16,868 bases of DNA from an uncultured Oscillospiraceae bacterium. Lineage in GTDB: Bacteria > Bacillota > Clostridia > Oscillospirales > Acutalibacteraceae. The translations under genes were made by a program, and so were the position numbers. Shown one piece after another: positions 7,556 through 14,998 of the stretch (position 1 is its first letter; every line of letters starts with the position of its first letter). Below the pieces are notes generated by a model. It was given only the letters and a program-made list of their open reading frames with translations. It did not search any database and had not been told where the DNA came from. The stretch is from assembly GCA_900549155.1 (NCBI GenBank), contig URNF01000031.1:1-16868 (forward strand). Reading direction: 5' to 3'.

Positions 7556-8086
7556 TCACGACGTCTTGCAGCTTATCACTTGCCTACAATAACCGTACAC
7601 CGTGTAAGCAAGCAGCGCGAATGTGAGAAAAACGCATGTGCATGCCGGTATAAAGTAGATACAAGATGTCTGCTGTAACAGTGTTGCAAGCAGCAAGCAA
7701 AGACTCAACCCGAAAAAGCCGAAAGAAATGCACACACGCTGTCGCAACACATGTCGAAAATACTTTTTTCTGTATGTTTTCAGATCGTCAAATCTTCTGT
7801 TTTCACCGGTAATTCTAAACAAGTCATATCCCGTAAAGCGCGTGCTGATCGCATTTGCGGCACACTCGGACAACAATTTGTGCTCATATTCATACATGCC
7901 GGCAGTTCTGTCTCTCGGCATGTCATATAAGAGAATATAAGCCGTATCTTTCGGCTTAGTTTTCACAAACTCAAAAAAGCAGGAACATGTAACATGATGG
8001 ACCCGCCACCCCTCCGCTTCAAAGCGGCGCAGCCTTTCTTCCAGCTTCTCCGCCCGCCAAAGCGAATAAAACAGAAACTTTTTCAT
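7556..8086 (-). CDS. DUF2812-like membrane protein
   Basis: The N-terminal ~70 residues (KKFLFYSLWRAEKLEERLRR, then FEAEGWRVHHV ... FFEFVKTKPKD) match the usual DUF2812 pattern. In that family an aromatic start and a Glu-rich helix precede a 'GW.l..v' strand, an 'F.f.k..p' strand and a Tyr-rich strand. The C-terminus has two membrane helices, at about 119-137 and 142-166, separated by a short Cys-containing loop, so the DUF2812 domain is probably cytoplasmic. The family role is unknown; members often lie near PadR-type regulators or in toxin/immunity clusters. The start ATG comes five bases after the upstream stop, suggesting coupling. Confidence 0.75.
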   Translation of the reverse strand: MKKFLFYSLWRAEKLEERLRRFEAEGWRVHHVTCSCFFEFVKTKPKDTAYILLYDMPRDRTAGMYEYEHKLLSECAANAISTRFTGYDLFRITGENRRFDDLKTYRKKYFRHVLRQRVCISFGFFGLSLCLLLATLLQQTSCIYFIPACTCVFLTFALLAYTVYGYCRQVISCKTS

Positions 8087-8091
8087 GACAA

Positions 8092-8673
8092 TTATCTGTC
8101 CTCATCCTCCAGCCACACGCGTGTCAGTCGCACTGTCGTCGGCAAAAAGTATTCTTCCATATCATATCCTGATGCGATCAGGCGGTCTCGTATAGACAAA
8201 TACCGTTGCATATCCTGCATATGGTTCAGCAATCCATGCACATTCAAACTGCGCAATATCGGCGCAAAAGCCGCCCGCACCGCTTCTGTCTCCATGGTCA
8301 GATCCTCATACAGGCAAGAGGTCGCCATGTCGGCGTCGACATAGTCCAGTCCCAACACCTGCTCGACCGGGAGATCCGCCGACGACAGGGGCGCACAGTT
8401 TATGCTTTCCACCTGCAGGCAGAATGTCGGCAGGTGCAGGGCGTCGCAATGGCGCTTATAGCGCCGCAGATATTCCGCATCGGGAACGACCCACAGACTG
8501 TCTGTATATCCGAACCATCTGTCCTGCGCTTCCTTATTGAGCGCAACGGATATATCGTCCGAGAAGTCCTCCAGCGGCCAGGTGGTATACCTGCCTATGC
8601 CGGAATAATGATATAGATTTTCCCGATGGGCGGTCTCAGTGTAGGACTGTATCACAAACCCGTTTTTTTGCAA
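8092..8673 (-). CDS. Hypothetical soluble protein, putative immunity (193 aa)
   Basis: The start is taken as TTG 8673 because GGGGAGA lies about eight bases upstream. The open frame runs on to 8754, but the extra residues there overlap the upstream gene and look non-native. The product is acidic, with no signal or membrane helix. A central strand LWVVPDAEYLRRYKRH, a Cys/Leu-rich middle and a helical C-terminal half (MQDMQRYLSIRDRLIASGYD) end in LPTTVRLTRVWLEDEDR. No family recognised. Tight packing with its neighbours (5 and 28 bases) fits the immunity string. Confidence 0.7.
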   Translation of the reverse strand: MQKNGFVIQSYTETAHRENLYHYSGIGRYTTWPLEDFSDDISVALNKEAQDRWFGYTDSLWVVPDAEYLRRYKRHCDALHLPTFCLQVESINCAPLSSADLPVEQVLGLDYVDADMATSCLYEDLTMETEAVRAAFAPILRSLNVHGLLNHMQDMQRYLSIRDRLIASGYDMEEYFLPTTVRLTRVWLEDEDR

Positions 8674-8701
8674 CTTCGTTTCTCCCCGCACCTCTTTCGC
8701 C

Positions 8702-8995
8702 TTAAAACTCCACTGTTTTATACTGAGGGCAATAATGTGTATGCTGTACTTCAATATATGCCTTTTCCGCGCCCAAACAGTGTCGCGCGTTCAACCATTT
8801 CACAAAGCCGTCCGTCTCCGCGACCGGGCACACATGCCCGTCTATCACCGTTCGATAGGCGTCGTCTGTTGCGGTTGGGAGCCATTGCAAAAATGCCTGC
8901 CCGATCGCTTCGATCTCCGATGCCGTTTCGTCGGGAATGACGATGATGTCGACATCATCCAAAGTATCGTCAAACACCATATTCACTCTTTGCAC
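8702..8995 (-). CDS. Small acidic protein, putative immunity (97 aa)
   Basis: GTG 8995 has GAGG seven bases upstream, inside the end of the preceding gene; ATG 8980 is a weaker alternative. The protein begins with an acidic strand (DDVDIIVIPDETASEIEAIG), then a Trp-containing helix. It has a distinctive ETDGFVKWLN helix and a final strand EKAYIEVQHTHYCPQYKT. I have the impression that the ETDGFV.WLN ... AYI...H pattern recurs in small Firmicutes proteins but cannot give a family name. It lies nine bases after the Imm32-like gene, so the two may work or move together. Confidence 0.7.
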   Translation of the reverse strand: MQRVNMVFDDTLDDVDIIVIPDETASEIEAIGQAFLQWLPTATDDAYRTVIDGHVCPVAETDGFVKWLNARHCLGAEKAYIEVQHTHYCPQYKTVEF

Positions 8996-9004
8996 AGATA
9001 CACC

Positions 9005-9298
9005 TCATTTTGCAGCAGCACATCCACCGCCATCCGTTTCCCATATGGGTTCGATCACTAAAGAATACGCCGAATGGCGCATCCCCTCAAGCGTGTCATC
9101 AAAATGCGCATGACCGCCAAAAGGGATGGGGTTGACCGCCATATACAGCATTTGTTTTGCCAGCGACAGGAAGCCCTCTTTGTTCGCAGCAATGACGACC
9201 TCGTTTTCATGAACCTCCACGGAAACAGTCGCACCCTTTTCCGCAATGATATCGATTGCGTTACCGTCAAAATCCGGAATTTGCAGATGGATATTCAC
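9005..9298 (-). CDS. Imm32-like immunity protein
   Basis: GTG 9298 is chosen because GGAGG lies eight bases upstream. The 97-residue product has the pattern I associate with Imm32 proteins of polymorphic toxin loci: N-terminal strands, then ANKEGFLSLAKQMLYMA (residues 38-54), then GGHAHFDDTLEG with His63 and His65, and a last strand SAYSLVIEPIW. It is cytoplasmic. In established poly-immunity loci such proteins inhibit the toxin domain of a matching toxin; the target here is not visible. The C-terminal GGGCAAAK tail is unusual and short. Confidence 0.65.
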   Translation of the reverse strand: MNIHLQIPDFDGNAIDIIAEKGATVSVEVHENEVVIAANKEGFLSLAKQMLYMAVNPIPFGGHAHFDDTLEGMRHSAYSLVIEPIWETDGGGCAAAK

Positions 9299-9321
9299 TT
9301 TACAACCTCCGTCTTTCAAGC

Positions 9322-10005
9322 CTATAGCCTGCGGCACACGGTTTCGCCGGCACCGCTGTGAGCAGCCAAAAGTTCCTCATCGAACCAACCGTCCAAGTCG
9401 TCACCGAACACCGTCAGGCTTATCTCATTTATATGGGTATATTTGAATATGATCGATCCCCTGTACTGTTCCCTGATGCATCCCAGCGTCCGACAGGCAG
9501 CGGGGGTCATTTCCAAAAAATCGAATCGGTCTTCACTGAGTATTTCAAAAATCCTGTCGGCATGCGGCGGCACATTTTTCGGCAGCATAAAAATCATCGA
9601 GGATCTGTCGGAGAGAAAGGACGCCTTCCCGTTGCCCTTGACAACGCCCAGATATACTCTCCCTCTGTCGTTTTGATAGTGATTATCATACTCACCTTTT
9701 TCAGTGCAGGTCAATCCCCACACCTTTTTATGATCTGTCACGGCATTATAACTTCCGTGAAAAACCGTGCACGAACGTAAAAAATACATGTTGAAGCTGC
9801 GAAAATCTATTTTGTCAGCTACATAGTCATCCCACCACTTCGGCGTACCCTCTTCAACAATCTCATTATCATCATGTTGAAAATCCACCACCGCGTCGGC
9901 AATTATTTTCAGGCACTGCGGTTTTCTTTGCAGAAAATACTGTTGGAAATACACGGGCAAGATCCTTTCGCATGAGGTTTTTTCAGAGCGCAAAAAGACA
10001 TTCAA
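9322..10005 (-). CDS. Hypothetical soluble protein, putative immunity (227 aa)
   Basis: The frame runs from TTG 10005 (weak GGAA ribosome binding site) to a TAG at 9322. The product is rich in Phe, Tyr and Asp: an N-terminal YFQQYFLQRKPQCLKIIADA helix, a WWDDYVADKIDFRSFNMYFL segment, beta-rich middle parts (YLGVVKGNGKASFL) and a C-terminal strand ISLTVFGDDLDGWFDEELLA. It has no signal or membrane helix. No family recognised. The start is the least certain part, since no ATG fits the frame near the upstream stop at 10029. Confidence 0.65.
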   Translation of the reverse strand: MNVFLRSEKTSCERILPVYFQQYFLQRKPQCLKIIADAVVDFQHDDNEIVEEGTPKWWDDYVADKIDFRSFNMYFLRSCTVFHGSYNAVTDHKKVWGLTCTEKGEYDNHYQNDRGRVYLGVVKGNGKASFLSDRSSMIFMLPKNVPPHADRIFEILSEDRFDFLEMTPAACRTLGCIREQYRGSIIFKYTHINEISLTVFGDDLDGWFDEELLAAHSGAGETVCRRL

Positions 10006-10028
10006 AGTGTTTCCGTTTCGTTATCTGT

Positions 10029-11156
10029 TCAAAGCCGCACTTTTTGCCGCACTTTTTTGTCGGTTACCGTCGCTCCGTCGGCGTCAATATAGCTGATCAA
10101 AACACTTGACATATCCTCGGAAAAAGCAGCAGAAATAACGGATTCCGGGGATTTGGAAAGCGCGGGATCAAGTGTGATCTCCGTATAACAGCTGTTTTCG
10201 TCGAAAATGTCCCGCATGACAACCAATCCCTCTTTTTCAAAGAGAATTCTTCCGTCCCGCTCGTCCAAAACACCGTAAAACACTTCTGACATCCGCGCCC
10301 CTGCCGTATCGTAGTAATATGTCTGTCGACAGGATGTGCCTGTCCCCGCCTGCACCGTCACCGAGAGAACATGCGCGGAAATCGGCTTTATGACGGGTTC
10401 GTGCATGTAGGTACATTCATGCTTTACCACATTCCCCTCGCCATTGAACAGATCGTAATAGTAATAGAAATGATCGGTCTCCTCTGCACCGGTGTAGATT
10501 TTATAATATTGCTGCATGGCAGCATTCATGCCATCTTCTGACTGCCCGTCGTTCAGGGCAATTTTGGTGCCGTTGACCGTTATGCTGTACGGCGTTTTAA
10601 CATTGGAAATATACGCATAGTAGGTGAAAAAAGCTTTTTTAAGAGGCTCATTATATGTTTCTAACGGAAGAAAGCTTGTGCCGTATTCATCCGTAACCGT
10701 TGATTCTCCGCCGTTTGTGTCAAAGACAGTTATAAAGTAGTCGTTTGTGCTTTTGTATCGGTAAGCGTATATAATAACATCGTCGAAAATCTTTTGAAAA
10801 ACTCTTTTGGTATCGGAGCCAAGCCCTATTTTCCATCCGTCCGCCGACTTAGGTATTATCAAATAATGATCCGCATCGCTTTGACGGTCAATGACCAGAT
10901 CGCAGTTGTCGCCCTCCACAACAAGCTCAATATTGGGTTTTCCGAATGTGTAGTAGTCATAAGCCGCTTGCGGCGAGTCAAACGTCACAAAAAAATTTTC
11001 AAACGGCAAAAATTCCAATGTCCCTATCAGCAGAAACGATAAACATGCACAAGCAAAATACAGCGGTCGCTTGCGACCGAGCCCCGACTTTTTGATCACC
11101 AAAAACGAACACACAAGAAAAACAACGCCGATCAAGGTCCTGATAAAACTGTACAC
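10029..11156 (-). CDS. Membrane-anchored protein with large exported domain
   Basis: GTG 11156 is supported by GGGGG seven bases upstream and lies four bases past the preceding stop. Two N-terminal membrane helices (about residues 6-21 and 30-50) form a hairpin. An exported ~320-residue region follows. Its first part (FVTFDSPQAAYDYYTFGKPN, then beta strands with WKIGLG and YFITVFDTNGG) looks like one beta-rich domain. The C-terminal part (QTYYYDTAGARMSEVFYGV, then ERDGRILFEKEG) looks like a second. Neither is named. Being the largest gene of the middle series and mostly extracellular, it could shield an envelope target or sense the outside; this is inference. Confidence 0.8.
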   Translation of the reverse strand: MYSFIRTLIGVVFLVCSFLVIKKSGLGRKRPLYFACACLSFLLIGTLEFLPFENFFVTFDSPQAAYDYYTFGKPNIELVVEGDNCDLVIDRQSDADHYLIIPKSADGWKIGLGSDTKRVFQKIFDDVIIYAYRYKSTNDYFITVFDTNGGESTVTDEYGTSFLPLETYNEPLKKAFFTYYAYISNVKTPYSITVNGTKIALNDGQSEDGMNAAMQQYYKIYTGAEETDHFYYYYDLFNGEGNVVKHECTYMHEPVIKPISAHVLSVTVQAGTGTSCRQTYYYDTAGARMSEVFYGVLDERDGRILFEKEGLVVMRDIFDENSCYTEITLDPALSKSPESVISAAFSEDMSSVLISYIDADGATVTDKKVRQKVRL

Positions 11157-11160
11157 TCCA

Positions 11161-11505
11161 CTACCCCCGAATTTGCACCGTCCCGTTTTCGATGGCGTTT
11201 TTCAGCCATTCCGCCGCCGCATGAATTTTCTCCTTCGTTGACTTGGATGAAATAGCAAATTCATTTCGGAACTTGTCAACATCATCATAAGCAGTGCCTA
11301 ATGAATCAGCATCATATATGCGTATCCACACCGCATTTTCAACCGACGTATCAACTGTGCAGTCATACAGCACCATAACCTTTTTCACATCATTTATCCA
11401 TGCCAAATAGCAATATGAACCGCTCCTTTGCTTCATATCCTTGTGGAATCCATATTGGGACTCGAGGAACGAAAATTCTTTTTTTATGAAGTGATATTCT
11501 TTCAT
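11161..11505 (-). CDS. Small hypothetical protein, putative immunity (114 aa)
   Basis: ATG 11505 with AGGGGAA upstream is preferred; an open extension to 11622 overlaps the previous gene and is not convincing. The product starts MKEYHFIKKEFSFLESQYGF, has a Tyr-rich strand pair (GSYCYLAWINDVKKVMVLYD), a strand AVWIRIYDADS and a C-terminal helix AAAEWLKNAIENG. The FI.KEF.FLE..YGF start resembles small DUF-type immunity proteins that I cannot identify further. It is cytoplasmic. Confidence 0.7.
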   Translation of the reverse strand: MKEYHFIKKEFSFLESQYGFHKDMKQRSGSYCYLAWINDVKKVMVLYDCTVDTSVENAVWIRIYDADSLGTAYDDVDKFRNEFAISSKSTKEKIHAAAEWLKNAIENGTVQIRG

Positions 11506-11530
11506 ACGATTCCCCTGCTTCCTGTGCCTA

Positions 11531-12085
11531 TCAGAAATCCTGCACGCCCTCAAAGCCGACAAGGCAATTTTCATCGACTTCCGACAGGACTTTTTTTGCA
11601 AACCTTTTGTATGAAATCTCAAGGCTTTCGACGATCAGTCGTTTTCCGAATGCGGTTTTGATCACAATTCTCTCGGATTTTACCTGGTTATGCTTGATTT
11701 GCCGCACCGCCGAAACGACCTCATCAAAGGCAAACGCATACGGCTTTTTGAATCCGGAAAAAACCGTCACGCTCTTCCCCTTTACAACCACCTTGAAGGT
11801 CTGTGTCTTTATGATTAAATACACACTGCCCCAAAGAAACAGACCGTAGGTAAGATAGAAAATCCAGTGAGGCTGCTCTGCCGAAAAAAACGTGAAGCCA
11901 ATCACCACTGCCAAACATACCAATGCGCCTATCGCGCCGATGATTGCAACCGCTTCCGGCAGCATAACAGCAAAGTTCTCATCGGAAACTTTTGATGTTT
12001 TTGGAATTCTGCTTTTCTGAATAAATGACAGCAATACCAGTACGGCGTCAAGAATCAGAAATATGAAAAAAACAGGCGCTGCCAT
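11531..12085 (-). CDS. Membrane protein with PH-like C-terminal domain (DUF6560-like)
   Basis: ATG 12085 has a GGGAGGGAAG ribosome binding site. Three membrane helices lie at about residues 3-22, 44-68 and 74-92. They are followed by a ~90-residue cytoplasmic beta-rich domain (FKVVVKGKSVTVFSGFKKPY ... DEVVSAVRQIKHNQ ... RIVIKTAFGKRLIVES) ending in a helix (SYKRFAKKVLSE). That strand-strand-helix layout is typical of bacterial PH-like domains. The sequence resembles proteins annotated DUF6560, a recollection I cannot verify here. Function unknown; the position suggests membrane-associated immunity. Confidence 0.75.
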   Translation of the reverse strand: MAAPVFFIFLILDAVLVLLSFIQKSRIPKTSKVSDENFAVMLPEAVAIIGAIGALVCLAVVIGFTFFSAEQPHWIFYLTYGLFLWGSVYLIIKTQTFKVVVKGKSVTVFSGFKKPYAFAFDEVVSAVRQIKHNQVKSERIVIKTAFGKRLIVESLEISYKRFAKKVLSEVDENCLVGFEGVQDF

Positions 12086-12127
12086 GCTCTTCCCTCCCGT
12101 AGCATTACCAAACCGATCAGTGACCGA

Positions 12128-12538
12128 TCATTCCACATACATATCTATGTCTATAGCAGCATTCAAACAGTGCACCATGTCAAGAAAATCTCTTTCAAAA
12201 TACAATGCGGGTTTGCTGCTTTTATCAAAGGATGGGACGATATCGAAGATAACCTCCCCGCCGTTTTCATCGCACAATTTTTTGATGTCCGCCAGTTTGG
12301 CGGATATTTTCCCTGTCAGTTCGTTTAATACAACGCCTACGTCCGTTTCTTCTTTTTCTCCTGTCCTCAGCGTCCAAAAGCCCTCCAGCGGTTTATCGGT
12401 CAGGGGCGAGATGCGCGTTTCCGTGCGTGATTTACATTCTGTCGGAGCAATGCCCAGACGCTTTGTGATCGTGTGCACATCAAAGTCATTATCAAAAACC
12501 AGGTGCATCTCCGCATAGATCGTGCAAGAATTTTCCAT
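12128..12538 (-). CDS. DUF4279 family protein, putative immunity
   Basis: ATG 12538 has GGAGA upstream. The 136-residue product has the hallmark DUF4279 pattern: an N-terminal strand, then F-D-x-x-x-I-T-x-x-L-G-I-x-P-T (residues 19-33), a basic/Glu segment, and a central W (FWTLRTG, residues 54-60). A helix of Leu/Ile heptads (VLNELTGKISAKLADIKKLC), a strand EVIFDIVPS and a final DIDMYVE strand complete it. DUF4279 proteins are common in toxin-immunity arrays. It is the first intact gene after the duplicated promoter leader at 12783-12811 and may be first in the long leftward operon. Confidence 0.85.
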   Translation of the reverse strand: MENSCTIYAEMHLVFDNDFDVHTITKRLGIAPTECKSRTETRISPLTDKPLEGFWTLRTGEKEETDVGVVLNELTGKISAKLADIKKLCDENGGEVIFDIVPSFDKSSKPALYFERDFLDMVHCLNAAIDIDMYVE

Positions 12539-12594
12539 ATGTCGTCTCCATCATATTTTCCCGAACATAATAGTTCTTTCGTTTGTGCGTTATT

Positions 12595-12707
12595 TTACTT
12601 TCTGCGTTTCGGCTTCATCTCCGCGCTTTTTGCGGATTCAGCGGTCATATGCGTAACCAAAATAAGGGCAATATGATGAGTGTAATTATTTCGTTTTTTA
12701 GGTTCAT
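12595..12707 (-). pseudogene. Remnant of a second copy of the three-helix membrane protein gene
   Basis: The start (ATG 12707) reads MNLKNEI, matching MSLKNEM of the intact gene at 14570-14998. About 300 bases are then missing, and the sequence resumes at the intact gene's LLFW/FAYDRW region and runs to the same AGAAAGTAA end. Reading the tail, YAYDR is followed by TGA where the intact copy has TGG (Trp). One extra base in the GGAGATGAAG part puts the last codons out of frame. Deletion, stop and frameshift together make it clearly non-functional. The leader upstream of it is far better preserved. Confidence 0.85.
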
Positions 12708-12782
12708 TTGTTACCTTCCGCATATCTGCAAAATTCTACGGGCAGGCTTTCTGCCGTTCGCCTTGTCAGATCCTCTGACTAC

Positions 12783-12811
12783 AGGATACCATATACCGCA
12801 AACGGTTGCAA
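12783..12811 (-). promoter_or_regulatory. Putative promoter, copy A
   Basis: On the minus strand TTGCAA (12806-12811) and TATCCT (12783-12788) are separated by 17 bases with TATGG before the -10. The same arrangement occurs in copy B. The -10 is one base poorer than in copy B. If active, it would read through the gene remnant into the DUF4279 gene and the operon to its left. Confidence 0.45.
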
Positions 12812-12894
12812 TCGTGTCACACAATTTTTAACATACTATACAAGCTGCCTGCCGTATCCTTGTAGATTTTCACATATCAAAGAAAAATGAATCG

Positions 12895-13170
12895 TTATTG
12901 TCCACAATATCTAAAACAGTTTTTTCTTATAAAATATGTAATTACCACAGTTGCTGCACAAATATACTCTACGACAGATATGACGTTACTATTCAAAGAG
13001 GAATAGATGCTTTTTAACAAACTGTTTCCTTTGATATAGCCAAAAAATTCGCAATAAAGATAAAACAAAACAGCAACTAATCCTATAGCAAGTGAGGCTA
13101 TATTTATCACAAGCAAAGCAGATTTTATGAATTTTCTCATTTTAACCCACAGTTCCTCTCCATCGCTCAT
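12895..13170 (-). CDS. Small two-helix membrane protein (91 aa)
   Basis: ATG 13170 lies three bases past the stop of the upstream gene; its ribosome binding site is weak, so coupling is likely. Two hydrophobic helices (about residues 14-42, FIKSALLVINIASLAIGLVA and on; and 66-82, VEYICAATVVITYFI) are joined by a short polar loop. No family recognised. The gene is noticeably AT-rich, like its upstream partner and unlike the genes further left, suggesting that the pair arrived together. Confidence 0.7.
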   Translation of the reverse strand: MSDGEELWVKMRKFIKSALLVINIASLAIGLVAVLFYLYCEFFGYIKGNSLLKSIYSSLNSNVISVVEYICAATVVITYFIRKNCFRYCGQ

Positions 13171-13173
13171 TTT

Positions 13174-13884
13174 TCACTTTCTTTTCACTCTGAAAAACTG
13201 CCATATTATTACTGCCGTAACAAGTACAATAAAAAGCAAAACAGCCATGAAAATGAAAATGGTTTTTGTCGCCTGAGTAGCACTGGCATCATATACTATT
13301 GTTTCGTTTCCGTCAGGAGCCGTTCTAAGCAGTTGGGAATAGGAAGATGCAAAAATATTTAGCGGTCCCATATTGTTCTTGATAGTATATTTGTTTCCGT
13401 CAATCGTTTTTTCTTTTGAAAATACGAAATGGTTCCAATACGAATTGTTGTCGGCAGTATCTTCTATTTTTTTCAATTCGACATTCGTACTATCCGAACT
13501 AAACGAAGCGGCAACATCACTCCTAACAAAATAGATAATTAAGTCAGCATTATCCCATTGAACGCCAAAGCTTTGATTACAATTAAAAGTATATCCATAT
13601 TGAAATTTCCCGGTTGTGTCATAAACAGATATATACTTGTTTTCAGAGGATGTAAAACCTATTGCAATCAATCCGTTCTCACTAACATCAAAACATGTAA
13701 TTGTGCTTTTTGGCGGCTCATCATATATTGGAGATAAGTTCAGGTTGGAAAGGAAAATATTTTGTTCTTTTGCATTCATTTCACTTGTTGAAAAACCTGT
13801 ATTCATGGCAAAGGCACTCATATCTCCATTGCAGATAATCAAAAAAATGATAAGCAAAATAAAAACAGCATTTTTCCATTTCAT
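13174..13884 (-). CDS. Exported protein with C-terminal membrane anchor, putative immunity
   Basis: ATG 13884 is chosen because GGAG lies eight bases upstream; GTG 13893 is in frame but less good. The protein has a signal peptide (residues 1-26, KWKNAVFILLIIFLIIC ... SAFA), a beta-rich exported domain and a C-terminal membrane helix (about 207-232) followed by a basic tail (RVKRK). The domain contains EPPKSTITCFDVSENGLIAI, then ISVYDTTGKFQYGYTFNC and DLIIYFVRSD. The 'CFDV...G.IAIG ... VYD..G.FQYGY' pattern recalls beta-propeller-like repeats and is one I believe recurs in Clostridia immunity regions, though I cannot name it. AT-rich. The exported domain would face a toxin acting at the cell surface. 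Confidence 0.8.
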   Translation of the reverse strand: MKWKNAVFILLIIFLIICNGDMSAFAMNTGFSTSEMNAKEQNIFLSNLNLSPIYDEPPKSTITCFDVSENGLIAIGFTSSENKYISVYDTTGKFQYGYTFNCNQSFGVQWDNADLIIYFVRSDVAASFSSDSTNVELKKIEDTADNNSYWNHFVFSKEKTIDGNKYTIKNNMGPLNIFASSYSQLLRTAPDGNETIVYDASATQATKTIFIFMAVLLFIVLVTAVIIWQFFRVKRK

Positions 13885-13959
13885 ATTTATCACTCCATGA
13901 TTTTAATGTAGATTGTCTTCGTGTATTCTGCAGACCTTCTGCCGTTTTGACAGGAGGGT

Positions 13960-13990
13960 AAGGAGACGGAACAAATCGCTCCGTCTCCTT
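13960..13990 (-). terminator. Hairpin after the NTF2-like lipoprotein gene
   Basis: Arms 13960-13970 (AAGGAGACGGA) and 13980-13990 pair perfectly around nine bases. It begins one base past the TAA stop of the lipoprotein gene. On the minus strand the trailing U-tract is poor (TTACCC). On the plus strand TTTTT follows, so it is probably a terminator of moderate strength. The 75 bases between it and the next gene contain no clear promoter. Confidence 0.65.
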
Positions 13991-13991
13991 T

Positions 13992-14504
13992 TTACTCCTC
14001 TATCCAGGCTTTCACAAAGCTTCCTTTGTTTCCGTCAACGACAATACACCAGCCACCGCCGAGCATGATGGTATCGACCTCATCCGGTTCCTGTTCATAA
14101 TAACTAAAGCACCACAAATTGTTTTTTGACGAATACTTAACAGAGTCCAGCGTTTCCTCAGGATTTTTCCCTTTTTCCTGATACTTCCCCAAAATGGCTC
14201 TGGCAACCTCGACTGCGGTTTCCTTTGTCTCTATGGGACGTATCACTTCCAAAACATCTTCATTCGGTGTAAAGAAAGGATCGCCCTCGAGCCACGGAAC
14301 ATCCTTGCGCCATTCCACTTCCGCAACGGGAATGCCGTCTATGACTTCCTGACTGACGACCTTATACTCCCTGCTCAGATCAATGACACCTTGTTCAAAA
14401 TCGTCCGAAACGGTAGCATCGGCATTTGCGTCCGTATTATTTGCTGCCTTGCCGCATCCCGCAAGAAAAAGCAGCAAAAAGAGTGCAATCCACAGTTTTT
14501 TCAT
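13992..14504 (-). CDS. Lipoprotein with NTF2-fold-like immunity domain
   Basis: ATG 14504 has GGGGGTGA five bases upstream; the open frame to 14675 overlaps the upstream gene and is rejected. MKKLWIALFLLLFLAGCGK is a clear lipoprotein signal with Cys17 lipidated. A Asn/Asp/Ala linker follows. From about residue 93 the pattern ETKETAVEVARAILGKYQEK, then WCFSYYEQ, then GGGWCIVVDGNKGSFVKAWI matches NTF2-fold immunity proteins: an Ala-rich 'TAi.iAeavl' helix, a W..s strand and a G...i.id...G.v strand. In this family the proteins protect against toxins. Here the lipid anchor would place it outside the membrane, implying a surface or envelope target. The domain match is by eye. Confidence 0.75.
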   Translation of the reverse strand: MKKLWIALFLLLFLAGCGKAANNTDANADATVSDDFEQGVIDLSREYKVVSQEVIDGIPVAEVEWRKDVPWLEGDPFFTPNEDVLEVIRPIETKETAVEVARAILGKYQEKGKNPEETLDSVKYSSKNNLWCFSYYEQEPDEVDTIMLGGGWCIVVDGNKGSFVKAWIEE

Positions 14505-14531
14505 GGTATTCACCCCCATCAGCGTCCCGAA

Positions 14532-14571
14532 AACACACGCCGCAGCAGGTCTGTCGGCTGCGCTGTGTGTT
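14532..14571 (-). terminator. Weak terminator or attenuator hairpin
   Basis: Fifteen-base arms at 14532-14546 (AACACACGCCGCAGC) and 14557-14571 pair with two mismatches; on the minus strand the stem ends in GTGTGTTTTCGG. It starts in the stop codon of the membrane-protein gene and lies before the lipoprotein gene's ribosome binding site, so it could reduce rather than abolish read-through. Confidence 0.45.
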
Positions 14572-14998
14572 ACTTTCTGCGTTTCCGCTTCATCCCACGT
14601 TTTTTGCGGATCCAGCGGTCGTATGCAAAACCGGGACCAGGACTCCAAAAAAGCAATGCCAATATCATTAACCATATCAAATCGAAAACAACTATTGACA
14701 TCGTCAATGCTTCATCAACATTCCCCGACAATCCTGTAAGATGCAATAATGCACAGATTATCACACAGGCAGGGTGACTGAACAATACAACAAAATACAA
14801 AACCCTCAACGCTTTTGGTATTTCTTCTTTGTATCTGCTGTAAACCAGCCATTCTACGAAGGTTTCACCTTTTTTTCGTTTTTTGTAAGCACTGGTATTC
14901 AGCTGATATGTCTTCACGCCGCTTAAAAATCCACGAAGATATATGAATGACAGGAAAAACATTCCTAAAATAGCAATCATCTCATTCTTTAGGCTCAT
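14570..14998 (-). CDS. Three-helix membrane protein, intact copy
   Basis: A 142-residue product with membrane helices at about 6-27, 63-89 and 97-118. The loop between the first two is basic (YKKRKKGETFVEWLVYSRYK) and the tail is very basic (YDRWIRKKRGMKRKRRK). No family recognised. ATG 14998 follows AAAGGTAAC, a moderate ribosome binding site, and a promoter-like sequence ~80 bases upstream. A deleted copy of the same gene lies 2.3 kb further left. It starts a new transcript after the terminator at 15175-15218. Confidence 0.75.
   Translation of the reverse strand: MSLKNEMIAILGMFFLSFIYLRGFLSGVKTYQLNTSAYKKRKKGETFVEWLVYSRYKEEIPKALRVLYFVVLFSHPACVIICALLHLTGLSGNVDEALTMSIVVFDLIWLMILALLFWSPGPGFAYDRWIRKKRGMKRKRRK

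Larger units (their letters stand above)
12595..12889 (-). repeat. Direct repeat copy A (gene remnant plus leader)
   Basis: Roughly three quarters of the aligned bases match copy B (14570-15180), leaving aside the internal deletion. Matching blocks include the gene's start and end, GCAAAATTCTACGG-type leader, a nearly identical TGACTACAG.ATACCATATACCGCA stretch and a TGTAGATT.TCACATATCA block. The repeat stops at the run corresponding to the terminator U-tract of copy B; the terminator hairpin itself is absent. The non-coding stretch 12708-12894 therefore holds this leader and a promoter-like sequence, and no gene. Confidence 0.85.

Noticed and set aside
12583..12831. Plus-strand small open frames in the gap near 12.6-12.9 kb
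   Set aside because: They lie on the complement of the gene remnant and its leader, and lack ribosome binding sites and protein-like composition.
14505..14675. Upstream extension of the NTF2-like lipoprotein gene
   Set aside because: It overlaps the end of the membrane-protein gene and a hairpin and would bury the clear lipoprotein signal peptide.
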